DNA of 52,444 nucleotides, from positions 1 to 52,444 of the forward strand of contig CADEDN010000020.1 of the NCBI GenBank assembly GCA_902826095.1, read 5' to 3'. The notes under the pieces are model-generated. The model did no database searches. It was not told the DNA's origin and worked only from the letters and a program-made list of their open reading frames with translations. The position numbers and the translations under genes were made by a program. Below, in pieces: positions 16,325 to 25,719 of the stretch. Every line of letters starts with the position of its first letter. The stretch's first letter is position 1. The DNA comes from an uncultured Alphaproteobacteria bacterium (GTDB taxonomy: Bacteria > Pseudomonadota > Alphaproteobacteria > Caulobacterales > Parvularculaceae).

Positions 16325-17071
16325 ATGTCAAGGACTTACAATCAGGATTGCGTTCTCGCCTACGCTTTTGATCTGCTCGGCGAACGCTGGACCTTTCTGA
16401 TCATCCGCGAATTGTTTCTCGGGCCGCGGCGGTTCGGCGACCTTCACGCCGCCCTTCCCGGAATCGGGACCAATCTCCTCAGCAAACGACTGAAGGAACT
16501 TGAAGAAGCGGGCCTCATCGCCTCTACAGGCGACGGCCGCAGCCAGTACCGGCTGACCGACGAAGGCGAGGCGCTGCGGCCGACCGCCCGCGAATTGATG
16601 CTGTGGTCGATCACTTATTTCATGAACCGTCCGGAGCCGTCGGCGCCGCGGGAATGCATCTTCTCGAACGATCTCGTTCCGGATTCGGTCGCGCTGGCGA
16701 TCGAGGTGTTTTCGAGCAAATGCGCAATTCCGTTCACGAATTATGTGCTGCACCTCAAAATCGACGACAGCGCCTACACTTTCTTTCACATGGGCGCTGA
16801 GACGACCGCGCGGCGCGGCGCGGACGCCCCCGCCGTCGCCAGAATTGAGACCGACGTCGCGACCCTGATGCAGGCGATGCGCGGCGAGATTTACATCAGC
16901 GACACGAAAAAGCGCTGCAAGCTGTCCGGCGCTGACGCGGTCATCGATCATTTCCTGTCGAGCTTCACGCCGGGCGCTGACATCGCCTTCGAAGTCGCCG
17001 AATTGATCAAGCGGCGAAGATCGCAAGCGCGCGAGGAGCGCTCGGTCAGGCTGGCGGCGGCAAAGGCGTAG
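16325..17071 (+). CDS. HxlR-family transcriptional regulator with SCP2-like C-terminal domain
   Basis: Residues about 1-100 are a winged-helix domain of HxlR type ([42 protein letters not shown]). Residues about 130-225 fit the SCP2-like sterol/lipid-carrier fold seen in a subgroup of these regulators, which may sense a hydrophobic ligand. AAAAAGG lies a few bases before the ATG at 16325. The AT-rich 200-bp region upstream should hold the promoter. The 3' end overlaps the convergent gpmA gene by 26 bp, so the two transcripts are antisense at their ends. Its target genes are unknown. Confidence 0.85.
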   Translation: MSRTYNQDCVLAYAFDLLGERWTFLIIRELFLGPRRFGDLHAALPGIGTNLLSKRLKELEEAGLIASTGDGRSQYRLTDEGEALRPTARELMLWSITYFMNRPEPSAPRECIFSNDLVPDSVALAIEVFSSKCAIPFTNYVLHLKIDDSAYTFFHMGAETTARRGADAPAVARIETDVATLMQAMRGEIYISDTKKRCKLSGADAVIDHFLSSFTPGADIAFEVAELIKRRRSQAREERSVRLAAAKA

Positions 17072-17768
17072 CGCGCGCCGCATCGAGATAGCGGACAGAG
17101 CTTGGCTTCACCGAACCCGCCGCAAACTCGAACAGCAGCGGATTTCCCGTCGGAATTTCAACATCGACGATCTTGTCGTCCGAAACGCCGAGCAAAAGCT
17201 TCACAAGCGCGCGCAGCGAATTTCCATGCGCGGCGATCACGAGGGACTCGCCCTTCCTGAGGCGCGGCGCGATATCGCTCTCCCAGAGCGGCGTCACCCG
17301 CGCGAGCGTCGTCTTCAGCGACTCGGTCAGCGGCAATTGATCGCCAAGCCCCGCATAACGCGGGTCGCGCGCGGGATTATAGGGGCTCGACGGGTCAAGC
17401 GGCGGCGGCGGCGTGTCATAGCTGCGCCGCCAGAGCTTCACCTGCGCCTCGCCGTGCTTCTCCGCGGTCTCTTTCTTGTTAAGGCCGGTGAGGCCGCCAT
17501 AATGACGCTCGTTCAATCGCCAGTCCTTGGCGACCGGCAGCCACATCAGATCCATTTCGTCGAGCGCGATGTTGAGCGTCCTGATTGCGCGCTTTTGCAC
17601 AGACGTATAGGCGGCCGACCAGGGAACGCCGGTCGCTTTCAACAACGCGCCCGCCTTTTTCGCTTCCGCGCGCCCCTCCGCGGTGAGATCGACATCGACC
17701 CAGCCGGTGAAGCGGTTTTCGAGGTTCCATTCGCTTTGCCCATGGCGAAGCAGCGCGAGATAATTCAT
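17046..17768 (-). CDS. gpmA: 2,3-bisphosphoglycerate-dependent phosphoglycerate mutase
   Basis: GpmA interconverts 3- and 2-phosphoglycerate in glycolysis and gluconeogenesis. The protein is 240 residues. The phospho-histidine is H9 in [10 protein letters not shown], the acid is in [11 protein letters not shown], and the second active-site histidine is in [24 protein letters not shown] is characteristic of the dPGM class. The gene is divergent from the peptidase gene with an 88-bp gap and overlaps the HxlR gene by 26 bp at its 3' end. Confidence 0.96.
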   Translation of the reverse strand: MNYLALLRHGQSEWNLENRFTGWVDVDLTAEGRAEAKKAGALLKATGVPWSAAYTSVQKRAIRTLNIALDEMDLMWLPVAKDWRLNERHYGGLTGLNKKETAEKHGEAQVKLWRRSYDTPPPPLDPSSPYNPARDPRYAGLGDQLPLTESLKTTLARVTPLWESDIAPRLRKGESLVIAAHGNSLRALVKLLLGVSDDKIVDVEIPTGNPLLFEFAAGSVKPSSVRYLDAARATPLPPPA

Positions 17769-17856
17769 TGGTCGGCGATCCCCTTCGACGGACCGCGTTC
17801 ATAAGGCGGTGAGCAGCGATTGGCTACGGGGCGAAATGCGGTAAAAGGGACAGGTC

Positions 17857-18765
17857 ATGTCAAAGCCGTCAAAAATCGCGCTCGCCCTTCATGGCGGCGC
17901 CGGCGCCCGCGCCGACCGCGATTATTCCCGGGCGGACGCGCATCTTTCGCAATTGTGCGCGCGCGGCGAGGCCATGCTGAAAGAAGGGCGCCGCGCCGTC
18001 GACGTCGTCGAAGCGATGGTCGCTGACATGGAACAGTCAGGCTTTTACGTCGCGGGCAAGGGGTCAGCCGTCAACAAGGCGGGCTATGTCGAGCTTGACG
18101 CTTCGATCATGGAGGGCGGGTTTCCGGGCGAGGATGCGGTGACGCGCCGACGCGCGGGCGCGATCGCGGCCGTCGCGCATGTCAAATCGCCGATCCGCGC
18201 GGCGCGCCTAGTCATGGATGAAACGCGCCATGTGATGCTTGTCGGGCGCGGCGCGGAAAATTTCTGCCGCGCGCGCGGCCTCGAATTTGTCGAGAGCCCC
18301 GGCGCCTATTACACGACGCCGATCGGCGTCACCGCCGATGAAATGCTTGAAGACGAACTTGCGCATGGCACGGTCGGCGCCGTCGCGCTGGACGCGAGCG
18401 GGCGCCTCGCCGCCGCGACATCGACCGGCGGCGTCTTTGGAAAACTTGAAGGCCGCGTCGGCGATTCGCCGCTGATCGGCGCCGGGACCTGGGCGGATGA
18501 ATTCGTCGCCGTCTCGTGCACGGGCCTTGGCGAATATTTCATCCTCGCCGGCGGCGCCCAGGATGTCGCGAGCCGTGTGCGCTATCAAGGCGCGGATCTT
18601 GGCCAGGCGACGCAAGGATTGATAAGAGACGTCGGTCGACAGGGCGGCGACGGCGGCGTCATCGCCGTGTCGCGCGAAGGGCAAATCGCTTTCGCGTGGA
18701 ACTCAGACGGCATGAAGCGGGCCGGCGTCGGCCCCGACCAGCCGCTCTTCTCCGCGACTTTCTGA
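17857..18765 (+). CDS. Isoaspartyl peptidase / L-asparaginase, N-terminal nucleophile type
   Basis: The protein is 302 residues of the plant-type asparaginase family. The precursor should cleave itself between G171 and T172 ([13 protein letters not shown]) to free the catalytic threonine. ALHGGAG at the N-terminus, GKGSAVN, DASIMEG, and [26 protein letters not shown] all fit. It removes beta-aspartyl (isoaspartyl) dipeptides and may also hydrolyse asparagine. GGGACAGGTC lies just before the ATG at 17857. It is a single gene, followed 108 bp later by an unknown protein on the same strand. Confidence 0.92.
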   Translation: MSKPSKIALALHGGAGARADRDYSRADAHLSQLCARGEAMLKEGRRAVDVVEAMVADMEQSGFYVAGKGSAVNKAGYVELDASIMEGGFPGEDAVTRRRAGAIAAVAHVKSPIRAARLVMDETRHVMLVGRGAENFCRARGLEFVESPGAYYTTPIGVTADEMLEDELAHGTVGAVALDASGRLAAATSTGGVFGKLEGRVGDSPLIGAGTWADEFVAVSCTGLGEYFILAGGAQDVASRVRYQGADLGQATQGLIRDVGRQGGDGGVIAVSREGQIAFAWNSDGMKRAGVGPDQPLFSATF

Positions 18766-18873
18766 CGACTTTTCGAGAGGGCCGGCCGCGCCGCGGCCTC
18801 TGCCCGAACCCCCGCCGATTGTTCAACCGTATGCCGCGCCCCTTCGCGCCGGCGATGAATTCAGAGACAAACC

Positions 18874-19320
18874 ATGACCGAGCCTGCAAGAAAGCCGATC
18901 CGCGCCGGCGACATCGTCGATGATGAAACAGCGCGCCATATTTTCAACGGCGTCGCGCGCCGCACCCTGCCCCGTCCGGAATGGACGCATCACGCGCATC
19001 TCGTTTTCGCCGCGACCCTCCTCGCCGACCGCGGCCTTGCGCGCGCCGAGGCGGACGCGCCGGGGCTGATCCGCGCCTATAACGAATCCGTCGGCGGCGT
19101 GAACGACGACAATCAGGGCTATCACCATACGATCACCCTGTTTTTTCTGCGCCATATCGACTCGTTTATTGCTCCGTACAGGGATGAACTCATTGGCGCG
19201 CGCGCGACGCGGCTTCTCGCCTCGCCGCTCGCGTCGACGGATTATCCGCTGGCGTTCTATTCGCGAGAGCGCCTGTTCAGCGTCGAGGCGCGGCGCTTCT
19301 GGGTTCCGCCGGACCTTTGA
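18874..19320 (+). CDS. Conserved hypothetical protein
   Basis: This is a 148-residue cytoplasmic protein without signal or membrane segments. The conserved-looking parts are EWTHHAHLVFAATLL, IRAYNESVGG and GYHHTITLFFLRH, which are rich in histidine and might bind metal. I recall similar unnamed bacterial proteins with the EWTH.AHL and GYHxTIT motifs but know no function. The product could be cotranscribed with the upstream peptidase. It converges on soxG with 26 bp between. Confidence 0.75.
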   Translation: MTEPARKPIRAGDIVDDETARHIFNGVARRTLPRPEWTHHAHLVFAATLLADRGLARAEADAPGLIRAYNESVGGVNDDNQGYHHTITLFFLRHIDSFIAPYRDELIGARATRLLASPLASTDYPLAFYSRERLFSVEARRFWVPPDL

Positions 19321-19346
19321 CGGCAGGCCGCATGAGGGGACATCTC

Positions 19347-19874
19347 TCATGCGCCGGCGTGACGCGCCGCGGTCTGAAGCCAGAGGCGCAAATAGGCGGC
19401 GGCGGCGGCGTCCGCGAAGAGATCGAACGCAGCCTCGCTCGCCGGCCTCACAATAAGAGCGCCGATCTCGGCGAACCGCGTTTGCGCGCACGCGCCGGGC
19501 GGAAAGGCCCGCGGATGAACATCAATCGACGTGCCGCGCGCCAGCACATCCGCCGCGCGCGCGCCGGTAAGCCGCCAGCGCCGCTTTGCCTCGCCAAGAT
19601 GCGCCACATGATACAGCGCGCCCGCACAGGCGACGATCGCTTGCTTATCGATCTTGTGCGGATCGCGATCGAGGATCGCCCACTCGCCGGGCCCAAGCCA
19701 GCAGACGCCGCCAGAACATGTGTTCGGCGCGCGAGGCCAGTCGCAATCAAACGCCGAGGAGAGCCTTTCGAAGACGATCGGCGTCGCGCCGCGCAGCCTC
19801 AGAACCGAAAAAAGCGGCGCCGTCTCATCGATGGTGAGCCCATCGCCGATGTAATGGAGCGGCGCATCATCCAT
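19347..19874 (-). CDS. soxG: Sarcosine oxidase gamma subunit
   Basis: The gamma subunit of heterotetrameric sarcosine oxidase, 175 residues, is slightly short for the family. It resembles a folate-binding T-protein domain without the catalytic part: VCWLGPGEWAIL and RRWRLTGARAADVLARG are typical. It is structural rather than catalytic. It is the last gene of the operon and overlaps soxA by 8 bp. Confidence 0.88.
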   Translation of the reverse strand: MDDAPLHYIGDGLTIDETAPLFSVLRLRGATPIVFERLSSAFDCDWPRAPNTCSGGVCWLGPGEWAILDRDPHKIDKQAIVACAGALYHVAHLGEAKRRWRLTGARAADVLARGTSIDVHPRAFPPGACAQTRFAEIGALIVRPASEAAFDLFADAAAAAYLRLWLQTAARHAGA

Positions 19875-22782
19875 GGAGCCGCGCCCCTTCGGGATCGTAC
19901 TGACAAGGGTCCGTAATCCTGACCCGCCGTTTCGATCCGTCCTGCAAGTCGAGGATCTCGCCTTTTCGCAATCGGCCCGCCTTGACCATGCCGAGCGCGA
20001 CGCCGCGCTTGAGGATCGGGCTGAAACCCGACGACGTCACATAGCCTTCGGTCTCGCCGGTCGCGCCGATTTTTCGCACATGCGCCCCGATAGAGAGGGC
20101 GCCGCCGCCGTCGACGCCTTCGAGACCCACGAATTGAAATCGGTCGCGCGCCTGATCAGCCGGTCGCAGCAGCGATCTGCGGCCGACAAAATCCGATTTG
20201 CGCTTGAGGACATGGTCCCAGCCGATGTCGAGCGCGTTCGTCGTTCCGTCCGTGTCGCCGCCGATGTGGAGATAGCCCTTTTCGGCGCGAAGAAGCATCA
20301 AGGCGTCAATGCCGACAGGCGTCACGCCAAACGCTTTTCCCGCCGCCATCAGTTTCGCCCATACGCCTTCGACAGCGGCGGGCGGAACATTCACCTCAAA
20401 GCTCGTCTCGCCGGTGAAACTCACCCTGAAAATGCGCGCCTCGGCGCCCGCCGCCTTTCCGGCGCGAAAGCTCATATGGGGAAACGCTTCGGCGCTGATG
20501 TCGATATCGACGCCGGCGCCAAGCAAAATGTCTCGCGCATGGGGGCCTGTCAGCGTGACGACGCCCCAGGCGGTCGTCACCGGCGCGACAATGACCGCGA
20601 GATCGGGCCATTCGCATTGCAGCCATTCTTCGAGCGTGAACGCGATTTTCTCCGCCGCCGAACTCGACGTCCCGACAAGAAAGCAATCATCAGCGAGGCG
20701 CGCGCAAACGCCGTCATCAACAATGACGCCGTATTCGTTGAGCATGACGCCATAGCGGACTTTGCCGACCGAGAGCGTCGACATCGTGTTGGCGTAGATG
20801 CGGTCAAGAAATTCGGCGGCGTCAGGCCCCTTGACTTCGATCTTTCCGAGCGTCGAGCTTTCGAAAATCCCTGCGCTCGTGCGGACGGCGAGCGCCTCGC
20901 GCTGTTCGGCGTCGTGCGGCGTCTCGCCGGCGCGACGATAACAAGCGGGCCGGAGCCAGCCGCCATATTCCTCAAACACGGCGCCGAGCGCTTCATGAGC
21001 GGCGTGGCCCGGCATGCGCCGCGTCGGATGGAACAGTCGTCCCCGCTGAAATCCGGCGAAGGCGGCGATTGGAACCGGCGTGAACGGGAAGCGATAACCG
21101 GTCGTGCCGACCTCCGCCGGCGTCCGCCCTGTCGCCTCGCCCATGATTGCGAGGGCGTTGACGTTCGCCGTCTTCCCCTGATCGGGCGCCATGCCGAGCG
21201 TCGTGTAGCGCTTTAGATGCTCAATCGAGACATAGCCCTCGCGCGCCGAAAGATCGATGTCGTCGGCGGTGACGTCATTCTGGAAATCAACGAAGGCCTT
21301 GCCTTTCGCCCTGACGCGCCACAAGGGCGATATCTTGAGGCGATCCCCCTTATCCGCAGCGCGCGGCAGCGCGATCGGCGCCGTTTTGATCGCAAGCTCG
21401 CCAAGCGCCGCGACCGCCGCTTCGTGTCCGCCCGAAAGCGCCGCCCTGAGGCCGAAATCGCCATTCGCCGCGCCGACGGATCGTTCGGCCTGAACCGATC
21501 TATCGGGGCGCAAGCACGCCTGCGCGTCGTCCCAGCGCAAGGCGCCGCCAGACTGTTTGAAGAGATGCGCGCTCGGCGACCAGCCGCCAGACATCGCCAG
21601 CGCGTCGCAAGCGATGCGCCGCTCCCGGCCTTGCTTGTCGCGCACCGTGACGCCCGACAGGGACGACGCGCCGCCGGTCGCGATCGCGTCGCCAGTGACG
21701 ACGTTCAGCCCCGCTTCGAGCGCATGGTCTATCGCGGGAGAATCCCGCCGGTGATCAATAATCGCCGCGATATCGCCGCCGGCGGCCGCATAGTCGCGCG
21801 CGAGGGCGTAGGCGCTGTCATTGTTGGTGAAGATCGCCAGACGTTCGCCCGCGCGCACCGCGAATTGGCCAAGATAGCGATGAACGGCCGACGCGAGCAT
21901 GATTCCCGGCCGGTCGTTTCCCGCAAACACCAGCGGGCGCTCGATCGCGCCGCAGGCCAGGATGACTTTTTTCGCGCGCACGCGCCAGAAGCGCAGCCGC
22001 GTGTCGCGGTCGACCAGCCTTTCTATCAAAGCGAGTTCATTGTGATCGAAATAGCCGACCGCCGTCGTTCGCGTCAGGACGCGCGCTTCTTCGTCCATGC
22101 GCAGACCGCGCGACAATTCGTCCGCCCACTCCTTCGCGGGCGCCCCGTCGATCTCGCCGCCCCGCCAGCGCAGGCTTCCCCCAAGCAACGGGTCCTGTTC
22201 GACAAGCATGACCCGGGCGCCGCCGCCAGCGGCGGCGCGCGCCGCGGCGAGCCCCGCCGGCCCCGCGCCGACGATCAGAATGTCCGTATGCGCATAAAGA
22301 GCGTCGTACTGATCAGGGTCCGCTTCCGCGGACGGCTTGCCGAGGCCGGCGGCGCGGCGGATGAACGGCTCGAAGAACCCCCAGTCCGGCCGCATGAAGG
22401 TCTTGTAGTAGAACCCGGCGGGGATGAATCGCGCGATCAGGTTGTTGACGGCGCCGACGTCAAACCGCGCATTCGGCCAGCAATTGACGGCCCGCGCGGC
22501 GAGCCCCTGCGTCAGCTCAATCTCGGTCGCGCGGAGATTGACCTCGGTCCCCGGCCCCTCGCCGACAGCCATCAGCGCATTCGGCTCTTCAACGCCTGCC
22601 GCCATCAGCCCGCGCGGCCGGTGATATTTGAACGAGCGCCCGACGATTGCGACATCATTCGCCAGCAGCGCCGACGCCAGCGTGTCGCCGGCGAAGCCGT
22701 CGAAAGTCGCGCCGTCAAACGTGAACGACAATCTTCTGGCGCGATCGATGTCGCCGCCTTCGGCGAGCCTTGCGCTCTTCAT
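19867..22782 (-). CDS. soxA: Sarcosine oxidase alpha subunit
   Basis: The alpha subunit is 971 residues, the normal length. Residues about 15-110 form the 2Fe-2S-ferredoxin-like fold. Residues about 165-420 bind NAD+ (DILIVGAGPAGLAAARAA). Residues about 590-965 are a T-protein-like domain that captures the one-carbon unit on tetrahydrofolate to give 5,10-methylene-THF. The complex oxidises sarcosine to glycine, with hydrogen peroxide as by-product. It overlaps soxD by 4 bp at its start and soxG by 8 bp at its end. Confidence 0.95.
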   Translation of the reverse strand: MKSARLAEGGDIDRARRLSFTFDGATFDGFAGDTLASALLANDVAIVGRSFKYHRPRGLMAAGVEEPNALMAVGEGPGTEVNLRATEIELTQGLAARAVNCWPNARFDVGAVNNLIARFIPAGFYYKTFMRPDWGFFEPFIRRAAGLGKPSAEADPDQYDALYAHTDILIVGAGPAGLAAARAAAGGGARVMLVEQDPLLGGSLRWRGGEIDGAPAKEWADELSRGLRMDEEARVLTRTTAVGYFDHNELALIERLVDRDTRLRFWRVRAKKVILACGAIERPLVFAGNDRPGIMLASAVHRYLGQFAVRAGERLAIFTNNDSAYALARDYAAAGGDIAAIIDHRRDSPAIDHALEAGLNVVTGDAIATGGASSLSGVTVRDKQGRERRIACDALAMSGGWSPSAHLFKQSGGALRWDDAQACLRPDRSVQAERSVGAANGDFGLRAALSGGHEAAVAALGELAIKTAPIALPRAADKGDRLKISPLWRVRAKGKAFVDFQNDVTADDIDLSAREGYVSIEHLKRYTTLGMAPDQGKTANVNALAIMGEATGRTPAEVGTTGYRFPFTPVPIAAFAGFQRGRLFHPTRRMPGHAAHEALGAVFEEYGGWLRPACYRRAGETPHDAEQREALAVRTSAGIFESSTLGKIEVKGPDAAEFLDRIYANTMSTLSVGKVRYGVMLNEYGVIVDDGVCARLADDCFLVGTSSSAAEKIAFTLEEWLQCEWPDLAVIVAPVTTAWGVVTLTGPHARDILLGAGVDIDISAEAFPHMSFRAGKAAGAEARIFRVSFTGETSFEVNVPPAAVEGVWAKLMAAGKAFGVTPVGIDALMLLRAEKGYLHIGGDTDGTTNALDIGWDHVLKRKSDFVGRRSLLRPADQARDRFQFVGLEGVDGGGALSIGAHVRKIGATGETEGYVTSSGFSPILKRGVALGMVKAGRLRKGEILDLQDGSKRRVRITDPCQYDPEGARLHG

Positions 22783-23054
22783 CGCTCCGGCTCCGGCTTT
22801 TGTTCATCCATCCGGTAGACGGCGCGAATCGCATGCGTGCGCGTATCGCGGGCGACGTTGAACCATTGGCGGCAGCCGAAATCATGGCGCCAGCGTTCGA
22901 GATGCTCTCCCTTTGGATTTTTCCTGAAATAGAGATAGTCGCTCCATTCGGCGTCCGTAGAGGCGAGAGCCGGCCGCGCAATATGGCTCTCGCCGCCGCA
23001 GGAGAATTCGTGTTCGCCGCGCGGGCCGCACCAGGGACAATTGATCAGCAGCAT
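22779..23054 (-). CDS. soxD: Sarcosine oxidase delta subunit
   Basis: This is the small zinc-binding delta subunit, 91 residues. The ligands expected from the family are visible: C6 and C9 (INCPWCGPR), then H57 and C61 (RWRHDFGCRQWF). It follows soxB by 13 nt and overlaps soxA by 4 bp. The order B-D-A-G is the standard one. Confidence 0.93.
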   Translation of the reverse strand: MLLINCPWCGPRGEHEFSCGGESHIARPALASTDAEWSDYLYFRKNPKGEHLERWRHDFGCRQWFNVARDTRTHAIRAVYRMDEQKPEPER

Positions 23055-23067
23055 CGCTGCGCGCTCC

Positions 23068-24321
23068 TCAATGGGCGATCCCGGCGCCGGCGGCTTCGTC
23101 GATCAGCGCGCCGGTGCGGAAACGGTTCAGCGAGAACGGCGCGCCGATGTCGTGCGGCTTGCCGGTCGCGATTTGGTGCGCAAGGAGCCAGCCCCCCGCC
23201 GGGATCGCCTTGAAGCCGCCGGTTCCCCAACCGCAATTCATGTAGAGGCCGGGAACGGGCGTCTCATCGATGATCGGGCTTGAATCGTGCACGACGTCGA
23301 CGATCCCCGCCCATTGCCGCAGCAGGCGGATGCGCCCGAAACCCGGGAATTGCTCGGCAAGCGTGCCGACGACGCTGGCGCCGATCGGAAGATTGCCGCG
23401 CTGCGCATAAGACGGATAAAGATCGAGCCCGCCGCCGAAAACGAGGCCGCCCTTGTCCGATTGGCTGACATAAACGCCGGTCGCGAGCGTCCAGCAGACG
23501 ACGTCAAGCACCGGCTTGACGGGCTCGGTCACGAACGCCTGCAGCGCGTAGCTCGTCACCGGCAGGCGGAACCCGGCGGCTTCCGCCAGAACGCTCGAAT
23601 GGCCGGCGACGACGATCGCCGCCTTGTCGCAGGCGATGCGGCCGCGCGAGGTCTCAACCGCCTGCACGCGTCCGCTCGCGGATTTTTCAAAGCCGGTCAC
23701 CGCACAATTCTCGATGATGTCGACGCCGAGCGCATCCGCGGCGCGCGCATAGCCCCAGACGACGGCGTCATGGCGCGCCGTTCCCGCGCGCTTTTGCCGG
23801 TATCCGCCAAAGACCGGAAACCGCGCCCGCGGCGAACAGTCGAGCGCCGGGACGGCCCGCTTGATTTCGTCGACGGTGATTTCCTCGACATCGACGCCGA
23901 GCAGTCGCATCGCCCCGATGAGCCGCGCGATCGTTTCCATGTCATGACGGCTGTTGCCGGCGATGATGAGGCCGCGCTGGCTGAACATCACGTTGAAATT
24001 GAGATCGATCGAGAGTTTTTCGTAAAGCGTCAGCGCCAGTTCGAACAGCGCGATGCTCTGCGGATAATAATAGTTCGAGCGGATGATCGTCGTATTGCGT
24101 CCGGAATTGCCGCCGCCGATCCAGCCGCGCTCTAGTACGGCGACATTGGTGAGACCATGGTTCCTCGCGAGATAGTAAGCCGTCGCGAGGCCGTGCCCGC
24201 CGCCGCCGATAATGATCGCATCATAGCGCGCCTTGGGCGCCGCCGCGCGCCAGGCGGGGCGCCAGCCCTTCTGGCCGCCAAGCCCTTCCTGAAAGAGCGA
24301 CCATGCGGAATAGCGCTTCAT
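23068..24321 (-). CDS. soxB: Sarcosine oxidase beta subunit
   Basis: The beta subunit, 417 residues, carries noncovalent FAD, where sarcosine is oxidised, and covalent FMN, which reduces oxygen. The dinucleotide motif is YDAIIIGGGGHGLATAYYLA. The FMN-attaching histidine is probably H184 in TARHDAVVWGYARAA. WGTGGFKAIPAGGW near the C-terminus is also typical. Its start overlaps the stop of the upstream flavoprotein gene by 4 bp (ATGA), tying the two together in one transcript. Confidence 0.95.
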   Translation of the reverse strand: MKRYSAWSLFQEGLGGQKGWRPAWRAAAPKARYDAIIIGGGGHGLATAYYLARNHGLTNVAVLERGWIGGGNSGRNTTIIRSNYYYPQSIALFELALTLYEKLSIDLNFNVMFSQRGLIIAGNSRHDMETIARLIGAMRLLGVDVEEITVDEIKRAVPALDCSPRARFPVFGGYRQKRAGTARHDAVVWGYARAADALGVDIIENCAVTGFEKSASGRVQAVETSRGRIACDKAAIVVAGHSSVLAEAAGFRLPVTSYALQAFVTEPVKPVLDVVCWTLATGVYVSQSDKGGLVFGGGLDLYPSYAQRGNLPIGASVVGTLAEQFPGFGRIRLLRQWAGIVDVVHDSSPIIDETPVPGLYMNCGWGTGGFKAIPAGGWLLAHQIATGKPHDIGAPFSLNRFRTGALIDEAAGAGIAH

Positions 24322-25442
24322 TTGAGATTCAATCCCGCGCGATCGGCGGCGAGATCCTTGCCCGTCACGCCCTCGCGCGCAACCTCATCCGGCAGCGGCC
24401 GGCCGAGGATCATCGCGGCGGCCGTCATCGCCGCGGCGGGCGCCGTCTGGATGCCGTAGCCGCCCTGGCCGACGAGCCAGAAGAAGCCGTCCGTATTCGG
24501 ATCAAAACCGATGACCGGCGAGCGATCCGCGGCGAAAGTCCGCAAGCCCGCCCAGCGATGGCGGATCGTCTTCACCCTCGCGCTCGTCGCATTCTCGAAG
24601 CGGTCGACCGCGATCGCGATGTCGAGATCATCAGGCGCCGCGTCGCACGGGACTTCAAGGTCTTCGTTGGCGGGCGAAATCAGCAGCTGCCCGGCGTCCG
24701 GCTTGAAATAGAATTCCTCGCCGATATCGATGACCAGCGGCCAGCGGCGCACGTCTTCGCCGTCCGGCGCCGGCGTCAGAAAGGCGCTGCGCCGCTTCGG
24801 CTGAAGCCCGACGGGCGCGGCGCCGGCGCTGCGGGCGACGAGGTCGCCCCAGGCGCCGGCCGCATTGACGAGCGTCGGCGCCGAAAACGCGCCGGCGGCG
24901 GTCGTGACGCGCCATTCGCCCGCAAGGCGATGAATGTCGGTCTCGCGCGCGCCGAGGATCAGCGTCGCGCCCTGCTTCTTCGCGGCGCGGAGGAAACCCT
25001 GCAAAAGCGCGGCGACGTCGATGTCATAGCCGCTCTCATCGAAGAGCGCGGCGGCGCACCAGCCCTCCTTGAGAATGGGAACGATCGATCGCGCGCCGGC
25101 GCCGCTCAATCGCCGGTAGACATTGCTGGCGCTCGCTTCCTCCCGATCAAGGAGCGCGAGCCGGCCCTCGTCTGAAACAAACAGCGCCGATCGAGGCGAC
25201 AGCAAAGGCGTTTCGCAAAACCCCGGCGGCGGCGACAGCAGGAATTGGCGGCTCGCGCGCGTCAGCGCACGGATCGTCGCATTCCCGTAGGTCTCGGCGA
25301 ACATCGCGGCCGACCGCCCCGTCGCATGCCGCCCCGGCTGGTCTTCGACCTCGATGATCAGGACCCGGCGCTCATCCGCGACCATCGCGGCGAGCGACGC
25401 CCCCGCCATGCCGGCGCCAAGAATGATGATGTCGGCGTTCAT
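24318..25442 (-). CDS. DauA-like FAD-dependent D-amino-acid dehydrogenase
   Basis: This is an FAD oxidoreductase of the DAO family, 374 residues. It resembles D-arginine dehydrogenase DauA of Pseudomonas aeruginosa along its whole length: QPGRHATGRSAA, PPGFCETPLLSPR, LVNAAGAWGD, GLQPKRRSAFL, FYFKPDAG, WAGLRTFAADRSPVIG and GQGGYGIQT. The substrate-binding Tyr and Arg residues of DauA appear kept, but DauA His48 is replaced here by Met (M47), so the substrate or mechanism may differ. It heads the operon, overlaps soxB by 4 bp, and starts only 31 nt after tRNA-Lys. I see no clear Shine-Dalgarno sequence. A link to sarcosine or another N-methyl or D-amino acid is inferred from context. Confidence 0.85.
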   Translation of the reverse strand: MNADIIILGAGMAGASLAAMVADERRVLIIEVEDQPGRHATGRSAAMFAETYGNATIRALTRASRQFLLSPPPGFCETPLLSPRSALFVSDEGRLALLDREEASASNVYRRLSGAGARSIVPILKEGWCAAALFDESGYDIDVAALLQGFLRAAKKQGATLILGARETDIHRLAGEWRVTTAAGAFSAPTLVNAAGAWGDLVARSAGAAPVGLQPKRRSAFLTPAPDGEDVRRWPLVIDIGEEFYFKPDAGQLLISPANEDLEVPCDAAPDDLDIAIAVDRFENATSARVKTIRHRWAGLRTFAADRSPVIGFDPNTDGFFWLVGQGGYGIQTAPAAAMTAAAMILGRPLPDEVAREGVTGKDLAADRAGLNLK

Positions 25443-25473
25443 GACAGCGGCGTCGAAACGGCGGTCATGAAAG

Positions 25474-25548
25474 TGGTGAGCCCGGATGGGATCGAACCAT
25501 CGACCCTCTGATTAAAAGTCAGATGCTCTACCGCTGAGCTACGGGCCC
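25474..25548 (-). tRNA. tRNA-Lys (anticodon TTT)
   Basis: The sequence folds as a standard cloverleaf of 75 nt including an encoded CCA. The acceptor GGGCCCG pairs with CGGGCTC with one G-U pair, the D arm is GCTCAGCGGTAGAGC, the anticodon loop is ACTTTTAAT within CTGA/TCAG, and the T arm carries GGTTCGATCC. It is on the same strand as, and 31 nt before, the flavoprotein-sox operon. Confidence 0.97.
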
Positions 25549-25719
25549 ACTTCCGAGGTGACGTGCCGCCGGCCTGCGGAAAGGCCATTGGATTACTGTA
25601 TGCGACAAGGCGTCCTTGCCGCCCCTTTCGGGGGCGGAGGGCGCTTTGAAGAGCGCGGACCATAGTGGCGCCGCTTTGGAGGGTCAACGGGGAAAAACCG
25701 GCGGCTTTGCGGGCGTTAT

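Noticed and set aside
17046-17071. Convergent overlap of the HxlR gene and gpmA as an antisense regulatory device
   Set aside because: Short 3' overlaps are common in compact genomes; nothing else in the sequence supports regulation.
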